From positions 1-6,042 of the forward strand of contig JBEKOB010000143.1 of the NCBI GenBank assembly GCA_049522195.1: a DNA stretch of 6,042 nt, in the 5' to 3' direction. How positions within the stretch are numbered: position 1 is the first letter of the stretch; each line of letters starts with the position of its first letter. Shown here one piece after another: positions 1 through 6,042 of the stretch. Made by a program: the position numbers and the translations under genes. Source of the stretch: UBA9647 sp049522195. GTDB taxonomy: Bacteria > Bacteroidota > Ignavibacteria > UBA10030. The notes below the pieces were generated by a model. It was not told the DNA's origin. It made no database searches and saw nothing but the letters and a program-made list of their open reading frames with translations.

Positions 1-3
1 AAC

Positions 4-32
4 TTGACAAATCCCCTGACTTTTGCTAACCT
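4..32 (+). promoter_or_regulatory. Possible sigma70-type promoter upstream of the ROK regulator
   Basis: A perfect -35 hexamer TTGACA lies at 4-9. After a 17-base spacer, TAACCT stands at 27-32 as a weak -10, preceded by TG at 24-25 in the extended -10 position. Transcription would start near 39, inside the first operator-like palindrome, which is the arrangement expected for a repressed promoter. The -10 match is poor and promoter consensus differs in Bacteroidota relatives. An alternative -10, TATGAT at 165-170, sits next to the second operator copy and would give an almost leaderless transcript; it has no good -35 at normal spacing. Confidence 0.33.
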
Positions 33-60
33 CAATTAGTTTGTTTGAACAACAAACTAA
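31..60. promoter_or_regulatory. Operator-like site 1, perfect inverted repeat
   Basis: TTAGTTTGTT (36-45) and AACAAACTAA (51-60) are exact reverse complements separated by five bases, giving a 25-bp palindrome preceded by CTCAA. The size and symmetry fit a dimeric helix-turn-helix repressor. A related copy follows 98 bp downstream, and the adjacent gene encodes a ROK regulator, so autoregulation by that protein is the simplest reading. A transcription terminator is unlikely because the arms are A/T-rich and no T-tract follows. Confidence 0.7.
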
Positions 61-128
61 CCAAGTCCGTTTCTATTCCCAAATAACTTGAGTCCGATGT
101 ACTTCTTTTGTTGTGTTTCTCTTCCGTG

Positions 129-158
129 CTCAATTAGTTGGACTAAACAACAAACTCT
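129..158. promoter_or_regulatory. Operator-like site 2, imperfect copy of site 1
   Basis: Positions 129-156 match 31-58 at 24 of 28 bases without gaps; the differences are at 140, 142, 143 and 145. The left flank CTCAATTAGTT and the right half AACAAACT are fully conserved, while the inner part of the left arm has decayed, so symmetry is weaker than in site 1. The site ends 26 bp before the regulator's start codon. CTCAATTA occurs a third time at 159-166, 30 bp after its second occurrence, without a matching right arm. It is probably a second, lower-affinity site for the same protein. Confidence 0.62.
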
Positions 159-184
159 CTCAATTATGATTCTGGCTTAGGACA

Positions 185-1405
185 ATGGCTACTACGAAGA
201 AGTCGAGGCATGGTCACGTAACGGGGATTGACGCGAAAGTCGCACGCAACATCAATAGGTCGATCATCCTGAACACGATTCGACGTCGCCAGCCAATCTC
301 ACGCGTCGAGATTTCAGAAATAACACAGCTCAATAAGAGCACGGTGTCGAGCATCGTCGAAGGGCTCCTCGAAGAGGATCTTCTTGTTGGATTGCCGGAT
401 CGGGGAGGAAAGATCGGCCGCAATCCGGTCAACCTCACCGTCAAGCACGGTAAGCATTTCGTCGGTGCTCTCGCTCTCGATGCTCCCTGCACGCGCGTCG
501 CTATCATCGACATCGATGGTACAATCAAGGCACGCGACGAGATTTGGACAAAAGCAGTCTCTCCGGAAAATCTTCTGCCGCAATGCATCGCCCGACTGGA
601 ATCGATGCGATCCACACTTGGTCCTCATCAGTTCCATGGCATCGGAGCAAGCGTTGCCGGCATCGTTGATTCGTCGAAATCACACGTGATTTACGCGGCA
701 AACCTCGGGTGGAGTCAGGTCGATCTCGGAAGCGTCATCCGCGAGCTCGCACCGAAGCTGGAGACTGTCGCGGTCGAAAACGACGCGAAGGCCTCAGCGC
801 TCGCAGAGCTACTCCTCGGCAAGCACAATATTGTCACTCCCAATCTGATCTATCTTCTGCTCGGCGCTGGCATCGGTGCAGGCATCATGGTGCATGGACG
901 GATTCTGAGCGGCACAACGCATGCGGCAGGCGAAGTTGGACACATGACTGTCGTTGATGGCGGAGAGCAGTGCCAATGCGGAAACAAAGGATGCTGGGAG
1001 CTCTACGTATCCGAGCGCGCACCGGTACGATGGTTTACGGCAGCGAAGCAGTCAACTCCCGGCTCTCATCCGCCGCAGACACTTTCAGATGTTGTCGATG
1101 CCGCGCGTGCTGGCGACACCGATGCTCTCGGTGCTCTCCGTTTGTGGGGTCAGCATATCGGAGTTGGTATTGGAGATATGATATCGATCCTTGATCCCGA
1201 GGTTGTTATCGTTGGAGGCTCGATCACTCAGATTTGGGATATGGTCAGTGACGAGATTAATTCCTCCGCACGTGGACGAGGAGCGTTCACCAAAGAGCGA
1301 GCGACGGCAATTCTTCCCACATCGCTGCCGGATAGTCCGGCTCTCCTTGGAGCAGCCGCGCTTTCCATCCGAAAAGTATTCGCTGATTACCGGATAGCAA
1401 CTTGA
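185..1405 (+). CDS. ROK-family transcriptional regulator (NagC/Mlc/XylR type)
   Basis: A 406-residue cytoplasmic DNA-binding protein of the length usual for ROK repressors. A winged helix-turn-helix occupies about residues 22-70, with NKSTVSSIVEG (50-60) as the likely recognition helix, followed by a GRNPVNL segment (78-84) that links to the sugar-kinase-like domain. The ROK zinc site is complete: H253, C263, C265 and C270, the same spacing as the four ligands of E. coli Mlc. The sugar-site residues E198-N199-D200 and the glycine-rich G227-A-G-I-G-A-G233 loop are present. The first phosphate-binding loop is degenerate (LALDAPCTR, 96-104, instead of a D-x-G-x-T pattern), which favours a regulator over a sugar kinase. 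An in-frame stop at 167-169 makes ATG 185 the first usable ATG. The upstream AGGA (179-182) is weak and very close to it. It likely senses a sugar or sugar phosphate and controls the downstream receptor genes; the effector is unknown. Confidence 0.95.
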   Translation: MATTKKSRHGHVTGIDAKVARNINRSIILNTIRRRQPISRVEISEITQLNKSTVSSIVEGLLEEDLLVGLPDRGGKIGRNPVNLTVKHGKHFVGALALDAPCTRVAIIDIDGTIKARDEIWTKAVSPENLLPQCIARLESMRSTLGPHQFHGIGASVAGIVDSSKSHVIYAANLGWSQVDLGSVIRELAPKLETVAVENDAKASALAELLLGKHNIVTPNLIYLLLGAGIGAGIMVHGRILSGTTHAAGEVGHMTVVDGGEQCQCGNKGCWELYVSERAPVRWFTAAKQSTPGSHPPQTLSDVVDAARAGDTDALGALRLWGQHIGVGIGDMISILDPEVVIVGGSITQIWDMVSDEINSSARGRGAFTKERATAILPTSLPDSPALLGAAALSIRKVFADYRIAT

Positions 1406-1416
1406 ATGTCGACCAG

Positions 1417-1432
1417 GCGAGCGGAAACTCGC
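1417..1432 (+). other. Small hairpin between regulator and receptor genes
   Basis: GCGAG (1417-1421) pairs with CTCGC (1428-1432) across a six-base CGGAAA loop in the 61-bp gap. There is no T-tract directly after it, so it is not a convincing intrinsic terminator. It could be an mRNA processing or stability element that lets the receptor be expressed more strongly than the regulator, or it could be chance. Confidence 0.25.
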
Positions 1433-1455
1433 ACATCGGTCCAATTGATTTTCAC

Positions 1456-1462
1456 AGGAGGA
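1456..1462 (+). promoter_or_regulatory. Strong ribosome binding site of the receptor gene
   Basis: AGGAGGA lies four bases before ATG 1467 and fixes that start. An in-frame TGA at 1446-1448 excludes longer versions. The site is much stronger than the one before the ROK gene, as expected if a major outer-membrane protein and a scarce regulator share one transcript. Confidence 0.8.
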
Positions 1463-1466
1463 TGCA

Positions 1467-4406
1467 ATGTTGAAGAGGATTCTTTTTGTTTCAGCAATCC
1501 TTTGCACTGTCCTGATGCTGCTCAGTCCGAGCACTCAGGCTTCGGTTCTTGCCGTGACGGTCCAGGGCCGCGTAAAGGATGCACAGACAGGCGAAGCTCT
1601 CCCTTCTGCGAATGTGACGCTGGTTGGCACGGGACTGGGAGCAGCTGCCGACATCAACGGAAAGTACGTGATACGGAACGTCCCCGCGGGATCATACACC
1701 CTTCGCGCTTCCTACATCGGCTACAAATCCTCCGAAGTCCATATCGATATTGTAGAGGGGACGAATGTCACCCGTGATTTCGCACTTGAAAACGTGGGGA
1801 TCAAGGGCGAAGGCATCACCGTCACTGCACAGGCATCGGGACAGGATCAGGCCATCAATCATCAGCTTGTTGCACCGCAGATCATCAGCGTGGTTTCCGC
1901 AGCGCGCATTCAGGAGCTGCCCGACGCGAATGCTGCGGAATCGGTCGGGAGACTCCCGGGCGTTTCCATCCTGAGAAGCGGCGGCGAGGGAACGCAAGTT
2001 GTCGTCCGCGGCCTCCAGCCGAAATACAACGCCATCACGGTCGATGGGGTCCGGATGGCTTCATCGAGTGCCAACGATCGGAGCGCAGATCTGAGCATGA
2101 TCTCGCCAAACATGCTCGAAAACATCGAGGTCACCAAGACGGTTACTCCGGATCAGGATGCAGATGTCCTGGGGGGAACCGTCAATTTCAAGATGAGGGA
2201 GGCAAAGGGGGAAAAAGAGGGGCTTGGCTTTAATCTTCTTGCGCAGGCGGGTTACAACGGATTATCCAATGCTTACAACAAGTACAACAACTACAAATAC
2301 GTTGCCAGCGTCGATGGCCGGTTCTTCGAGAGTCGCCTGGGCGTGTTTGCGCAAGCGGATCTGGAAAGGCGCAACCTGATCTCAAATGAATTCGGAGCTG
2401 CCTATACGCACCTGGGAAGCAGCACCGAGCAATACATAACGTCGTCCTTGAACCTGAACGATATCCCCCGCGACAGACAAAGGGCCAACGGAACTGTCGT
2501 GCTTGATTACAAGCTGACAGACGGGAAGATCAGCCTCACGAATTTTGTCAGCTCTGGCACCACGGTGAGCCAAAACCGGGGGGAAGTCCTTGACATTCAG
2601 AACAATCTCCACAACTACTCGCTGGCATATTCGAAGAGTACGCTGAGCGTCATAACAAATTCTCTCGGAATCGAAGAACAACTTCCCATTTTCCACGTGG
2701 ATGCAAGATTGTCCCACACGTATTCCGAGACCAAAACCCCCAACGACTGGACAGTCGGTTTCCAGCAAGCATCGGCTGGTCTCAGCCCGTTTCTCGGTGT
2801 AGCGAACCTCCATCCTCAGGACATTCCCAAAGCGGCGAACAATGACACGACCTCCACCTATCTCAGCAGTCTCGTGACCAACGGGAGCTTCTCCAGGGAA
2901 CGCGCGTTGACTGCTTCGCTGGACTTGACGGCCAATGCGAGCCTGTCGGATCTCATTACCTCCGTAATAAAATTCGGAGGGAAATACAGGCACCAAACCA
3001 GATCGTACTTCTACGATCAATCCAATGGTCAGGGACTGGGTCTCACGAGCGCGAGTTATCTAGACCATCTTATTGCTTCTCATTTCTCATCGACTGCGCC
3101 GTACGCCAACACCACGAGCATCCCGGTCAAGCCATTCCTCGACCCGGGATTCAGCTATGGCAAATTTCTCAACGGCGAATATGCGATGGTCTTGCCGCTG
3201 AGTTTTTCCATGTTGTCGGAAATGGCGAGTTACGTGAAGAGCAATGCGGATCTGATCGCACAGAATGATGCCATCGCTTATTTCCACAACGGGTACGCAT
3301 CGACCAGCAACAACTACTCAGGGTTTGAAAATCAAAGCGCATTCTATGTCATGGCTACCGTCAACGTCGGCCCGGACATCACGATCATCCCGGGCGTCCG
3401 GTATCAGGATCTTCAGACCACGTATACGTCAGCCCGAGGTATACAGAATACTTCATCTGCACTCGGTGGCCCTTATCTCCATTACGACACGACCGTCACC
3501 GTTGATCACGCCTATTGGCTTCCTGACGTGATCCTGCGGTACAAACCGCTACCGTGGTTTGATGTGCGTCTCTCCTATACCAACACGATCGCTTATCCGG
3601 ACTATAATGCCATTGTACCGAGGATCGATGTGTCGACCGGCAGCGCGATATCATGGAACAATTTCCGGTTGGTTCCGTCGCGCTCGAAGAACTACGACGC
3701 ATACCTTTCCTTCTACGACAATTCCATCGGCCTGCTCACCGTTGGAGGCTTCTTAAAGCAAATCGACAACCTGATCTACTCCTGGAGCTTCTATGTTTCG
3801 GGAGCCAGCGCTCTGCCGTACTACCCGCCGAGCCTCGTCGAGGGCTCATCCCCGCAGGGCGTCTACAACATCGCGACGTTTGTGAATAATCCGTATCGGA
3901 CCAAGGATTACGGTTTGGAGCTTGACTGGCAGACACACTTCTGGTACTTGCCTCGCCCGCTGGATGGTCTGGTCTTGAACGTGAATTACACTCACGTCTT
4001 CTCGACTGCCCAATATCCCTACACCGATACCAGGAAGGAAGGGCGCGTACTGTCATACATCGACACTTCCTTTACAGATCGACTCCTGTACCAGCCCAAC
4101 AACATCGTCAATCTCTCGCTCGGGTATGATTACCAGGGTTTCTCCATTCGTCTGTCGATGCTGTATCAGGCTGACATCTTTGCCGGGCCGAATTATTGGC
4201 CGCAACTGCGTACTACCACCTCCGCCCACAAGCGGTGGGATATTTCCGTGAAACAGAACCTGCCGTGGTTCGGTCTTCAACTCTACGGCGATCTCAACAA
4301 TGTCAACGCGGCAAACGATATCAATGTCATTCAGGGATCTGGCTTTCCGCAATCGGAACAGTCGTACGGTTTAACAGCGGACCTGGGGCTTCGCTGGCAG
4401 TTCTGA
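1467..4406 (+). CDS. TonB-dependent outer-membrane receptor with N-terminal CarboxypepD_reg-like domain
   Basis: A 979-residue outer-membrane transporter expected to import a ligand, probably an oligosaccharide, into the periplasm using TonB energy. Residues 1-25 form a signal peptide (MLKR, hydrophobic core, likely cleavage after TQA). Residues about 31-110 are a carboxypeptidase-regulatory-like beta sandwich with the typical G-R-V-x-D-x-x-T-G-E-x-L-x-x-A-N-V-x-L start and a G-x-Y-x-L-R-x-S-Y-I-G-Y end. A TonB-box-like GITVTAQ stretch follows (116-122). The plug covers about 128-245, with the signature ELPDANAAESVGRLPGVSI (150-168), then GGEGTQVVVRGL (172-183) and a VTKTVTPDQDADVLGGTVNFK-like end. 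This plug wording is close to the TIGR01782 'TonB-Xanth-Caul' type, which works without SusD. The rest is a 22-strand-type barrel rich in aromatic residues, ending in ...LRWQF with the terminal Phe expected for outer-membrane insertion. The gene is complete and begins 61 bp after the ROK gene. The substrate cannot be told; an iron chelate or other ligand is possible but less likely beside a ROK regulator. Confidence 0.96.
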   Translation: MLKRILFVSAILCTVLMLLSPSTQASVLAVTVQGRVKDAQTGEALPSANVTLVGTGLGAAADINGKYVIRNVPAGSYTLRASYIGYKSSEVHIDIVEGTNVTRDFALENVGIKGEGITVTAQASGQDQAINHQLVAPQIISVVSAARIQELPDANAAESVGRLPGVSILRSGGEGTQVVVRGLQPKYNAITVDGVRMASSSANDRSADLSMISPNMLENIEVTKTVTPDQDADVLGGTVNFKMREAKGEKEGLGFNLLAQAGYNGLSNAYNKYNNYKYVASVDGRFFESRLGVFAQADLERRNLISNEFGAAYTHLGSSTEQYITSSLNLNDIPRDRQRANGTVVLDYKLTDGKISLTNFVSSGTTVSQNRGEVLDIQNNLHNYSLAYSKSTLSVITNSLGIEEQLPIFHVDARLSHTYSETKTPNDWTVGFQQASAGLSPFLGVANLHPQDIPKAANNDTTSTYLSSLVTNGSFSRERALTASLDLTANASLSDLITSVIKFGGKYRHQTRSYFYDQSNGQGLGLTSASYLDHLIASHFSSTAPYANTTSIPVKPFLDPGFSYGKFLNGEYAMVLPLSFSMLSEMASYVKSNADLIAQNDAIAYFHNGYASTSNNYSGFENQSAFYVMATVNVGPDITIIPGVRYQDLQTTYTSARGIQNTSSALGGPYLHYDTTVTVDHAYWLPDVILRYKPLPWFDVRLSYTNTIAYPDYNAIVPRIDVSTGSAISWNNFRLVPSRSKNYDAYLSFYDNSIGLLTVGGFLKQIDNLIYSWSFYVSGASALPYYPPSLVEGSSPQGVYNIATFVNNPYRTKDYGLELDWQTHFWYLPRPLDGLVLNVNYTHVFSTAQYPYTDTRKEGRVLSYIDTSFTDRLLYQPNNIVNLSLGYDYQGFSIRLSMLYQADIFAGPNYWPQLRTTTSAHKRWDISVKQNLPWFGLQLYGDLNNVNAANDINVIQGSGFPQSEQSYGLTADLGLRWQF

Positions 4407-4557
4407 GGCGATCCCATCGGCGGCACTTCTGAAGAATTGAATGCAGTACGGGAATTATCATTCCACGATATCAGACCACCAACATCTAATTGCTTCACGG
4501 GAAACGGAGGTGAAGGGACAAATTTGAGTTGACAGTTCAAAGGAGGTAGATGTATTA
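4407..4557 (+). other. Intergenic leader with repeated Shine-Dalgarno-like motifs
   Basis: There is no gene and no convincing terminator here. A five-base stem, GGAAT/ATTCC (4451-4455 with 4460-4464), lacks a T-tract. GGAGGTGA at 4506-4513 is a full match to the 16S anti-Shine-Dalgarno, but no plausible start follows it: the nearest TTG, at 4524, meets a stop two codons later. AAAGGAGGT at 4539-4547 is a second strong site. TTGACA (4529-4534) followed after 18 bases by TATTAA (4553-4558) could be an internal promoter for the downstream gene, starting near 4565. The absence of a terminator leaves read-through from the receptor gene possible. Confidence 0.4.
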
Positions 4558-4576
4558 ATGCACCTAAACTTCAATC

Positions 4577-4582
4577 GGAGGG
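4577..4582 (+). promoter_or_regulatory. Ribosome binding site deciding the start of the secreted protein
   Basis: GGAGGG stands five bases before ATG 4588, an ideal spacing, and translation from there begins directly with a textbook signal peptide. The competing in-frame ATG at 4558 has its own site (AAAGGAGGT, 4539-4547) at about ten bases and would add ten residues (MHLNFNRRAV). The closer, better spaced site favours 4588. Confidence 0.6.
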
Positions 4583-4587
4583 CAGTC

Positions 4588-6042
4588 ATGAAACACATTT
4601 TCAGCGTGACACTTTTCATAGTGATAGTGTTACTCTTCACCGCGCCGACTCTAAGCCTGGCAGCCGGCGATACCCTCGTCGTGTATGCGAAGGGACCGAC
4701 TCTCGACAAGGTTATCATGGGCGATACGCTCGCAAATGGCACGAAAGCGCACCACGTGTATCTGCTCGTGTCTACGGATACGACATACCTCTTTGATGCA
4801 ACAATTACAACAAACTCCAATATTGCAGTGATTGGAGTGCCCAATGCTACTACAGGAAGGCCTCCCTGCATCCAGCCGGACGTACTTGGAGATGGCTCCA
4901 TCCCGGGTCTGCTCTTCACACTTAGCGGACCCAACACAAACGGGACGTTCAAGAATCTTTATCTTCTTGGAATCGCCATCAATAATTCCGTCAACTATGG
5001 AGGTGGACAAGCGATTCAGATATCCGCTGATGGCATACGGTTGGTGGCGGACAAAGTCATCTTTGAGCAATGGTCGCAATTTGCCATCGGCTACAGCGCA
5101 AACATGGACAAGTTCATCATTACCAACTGCAAGTTCAGAAACATGACCACTCAGCCGACTCAATATTATGTCGGAGAAGTCCTGCGTAATGAAAATTACA
5201 TCGGTGCGTTCAAAACCGATTCGACGGTCCTTCGGGGCAATACGATGCTCTGTGTGAGCGGCTATGCCACTGCTGCCACGGGTGGAATGGTGACGTACTA
5301 CGAGTTCTCACACAACAATGTCGTCTACACCTTCAAGAATCTCTTCTTCCTCGACAGGATAGTCAATGCCAAATTCGACAATAATATTTTCTACGGGGTG
5401 TATTCCGGTGGCCAGAACAAAGCTGAGTTCAGCGGTGGTTGGGATTCATTTACCGCCGGGACTGTTGCGTCGATCATCACGATGGGTCCTCTCGATTCGA
5501 CAACGGCTGCTGCGTTTGACCCGGCGGACATCGGTAACCCAAACTTGATTGCGTTGGCTGGTGCAAAAAGAAAAGTCGAAGTCAAGAACAATGCCTATTT
5601 CTGGCCCGCGGCGCTCACGTCATATTGGAAGAGCTGGGACGATACTTCCCATGTCGACTCGATCTATACTCCCGTCTTCATGAACTCCCAAAGTGTGGGC
5701 ATGTTCTCCAGCAGTGCAACGCCAGGCTTTGTTCAATCCGGCAATCAGAATACCGATCCCGGGTTCGGCGCGTCCATTCCCAACGTCTTGACCCAATCGA
5801 CCAATGGTCTCCTAAACTGGTTCAAAGCGGTAAGAACTGGTGTCGGGACGACTCAGCTCTACGGATACCAGATTACCCAGGTTGGGACTGCTGCCAACTG
5901 GACTCCACCGTGGCCCCTTCCGGAAGCTACAGATATGAAGTACACGAATGCCACATTGAAAGCTTCCAGTACTGATGGAACCCCTCTGGGGGATCCAAAC
6001 TGGTTCGGAATAGCGACTGAGGTGAAGAAAGATCCGGGACTT
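4588..6042 (+). CDS. Secreted right-handed beta-helix (pectate-lyase-fold-like) protein, 3' end outside window
   Basis: The frame is open for 485 codons from ATG 4588 to the window edge with no stop, so the protein is partial. An in-frame TGA at 4525-4527 bounds it upstream; ATG 4558 is an alternative start. Residues 1-25 or 1-26 form a signal peptide (MKH, a hydrophobic run FIVIVLLF, cleavage near SLA-A). The mature part has short alternating beta segments with turn asparagines typical of beta-helix rungs: KNLYLLGIAINN (122-133), DKFIITNCKFRN (174-185), VNAKFDNNIFYGV (259-271), VEVKNNAYFW (330-339). Near the end, PLGDPNWFGI (466-475) resembles the G-D-x-N-W-F motif that closes many pectate-lyase-like proteins of Bacteroidota and Ignavibacteria, often just before a C-terminal secretion or anchoring domain. 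I see no certain catalytic residues, so a lyase, another glycan-active enzyme or a non-catalytic glycan-binding surface protein all remain possible. The position after a TonB-dependent receptor supports a role in handling an extracellular polymer. Confidence 0.85.
   Translation, partial: MKHIFSVTLFIVIVLLFTAPTLSLAAGDTLVVYAKGPTLDKVIMGDTLANGTKAHHVYLLVSTDTTYLFDATITTNSNIAVIGVPNATTGRPPCIQPDVLGDGSIPGLLFTLSGPNTNGTFKNLYLLGIAINNSVNYGGGQAIQISADGIRLVADKVIFEQWSQFAIGYSANMDKFIITNCKFRNMTTQPTQYYVGEVLRNENYIGAFKTDSTVLRGNTMLCVSGYATAATGGMVTYYEFSHNNVVYTFKNLFFLDRIVNAKFDNNIFYGVYSGGQNKAEFSGGWDSFTAGTVASIITMGPLDSTTAAAFDPADIGNPNLIALAGAKRKVEVKNNAYFWPAALTSYWKSWDDTSHVDSIYTPVFMNSQSVGMFSSSATPGFVQSGNQNTDPGFGASIPNVLTQSTNGLLNWFKAVRTGVGTTQLYGYQITQVGTAANWTPPWPLPEATDMKYTNATLKASSTDGTPLGDPNWFGIATEVKKDPGL

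Noticed and set aside
214..637. Two - strand open frames (133 and 107 codons) opposite the ROK helix-turn-helix region
   Set aside because: They are shadows of the strongly supported ROK gene with Arg/Ser-rich composition and no initiation signals.
1406..1777. Open frame of 123 codons starting with ATG directly after the ROK stop codon
   Set aside because: It overlaps the signal peptide and first domain of the receptor in another frame, has no Shine-Dalgarno site, and reads as a Cys/Arg-rich composition with no recognisable fold.
2382..3020. 212-codon open frame on the - strand inside the receptor gene
   Set aside because: It is antisense to a clearly coding barrel region, shows no domain or signal, and is explained by the codon bias of the + strand gene.
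4409..4419. CGAT-CCC-ATCG stem just after the receptor stop codon, considered as a terminator
   Set aside because: It has four base pairs, a three-base loop and no following T-tract.
4523..4541. TTTGA / TCAAA inverted repeat before the second Shine-Dalgarno site
   Set aside because: It has only five A/T-rich pairs around a nine-base loop, too weak to call as a terminator or switch.
4801..4818. CAATTA followed by AACAAACT, resembling part of the upstream operator
   Set aside because: It lies inside the secreted-protein coding sequence (T-I-T-T-N-S), lacks the left arm and spacing of sites 1 and 2, and is probably chance.
4458..5163. Two overlapping - strand open frames of 164 and 170 codons over the start of the secreted-protein gene
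   Set aside because: The + strand here has a signal peptide, ribosome binding site and beta-helix pattern over 485 codons; the antisense frames show no recognisable features and overlap each other.

Overview
The window holds three genes, all on the + strand: a ROK-family transcriptional regulator (185-1405), a large TonB-dependent outer-membrane receptor (1467-4406), and the 5' part of a secreted beta-helix-like protein whose reading frame runs off the right edge (4588-6042, no stop). Gaps are short (61 bp and about 150-180 bp). The order regulator, outer-membrane transporter, secreted protein suggests a small carbohydrate sensing and uptake locus, probably one transcription unit controlled from the region before the regulator.

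Organism: a Gram-negative (diderm) bacterium is certain from the outer-membrane receptor. A carboxypeptidase-regulatory-like domain before the plug, together with a secreted beta-helix protein ending in a G-D-x-N-W-F type motif, points to the Bacteroidota/Chlorobi/Ignavibacteria assemblage. The composition is close to balanced G+C. Two genes have strong GGAGG-type Shine-Dalgarno sites, which fits Ignavibacteria/Chlorobi-like lineages better than Bacteroidia, where such sites are usually weak. This placement is inference.

Layout: 1-184 is a regulatory region with two copies of an operator-like element (31-60 and 129-158, 98 bp apart). The first contains a perfect 10+5+10 inverted repeat that overlaps the expected start site of a TTGACA-type promoter. 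185-1405 encodes the ROK regulator, with an intact zinc motif and a degenerate kinase phosphate loop. 1406-1466 is a short gap with a small hairpin and a strong ribosome binding site. 1467-4406 encodes the receptor. 4407-4557 has no gene but carries unusually dense Shine-Dalgarno-like motifs. From 4558/4588 to the end is the secreted protein.

How they may work together (inference): the ROK protein binds the upstream operators and is released by a sugar or sugar phosphate. This would derepress itself, the receptor that imports an oligosaccharide across the outer membrane, and the exported beta-helix protein that may bind or cleave the polymer. No SusD-type lipoprotein follows the receptor in the window. 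The receptor plug resembles the SusD-independent 'TonB-Xanth-Caul' type (TIGR01782). The substrate cannot be read from the sequence. I found no RNA gene, CRISPR array, insertion sequence or clearly undescribed system; the most distinctive signals are the paired operators and the leader of the third gene.
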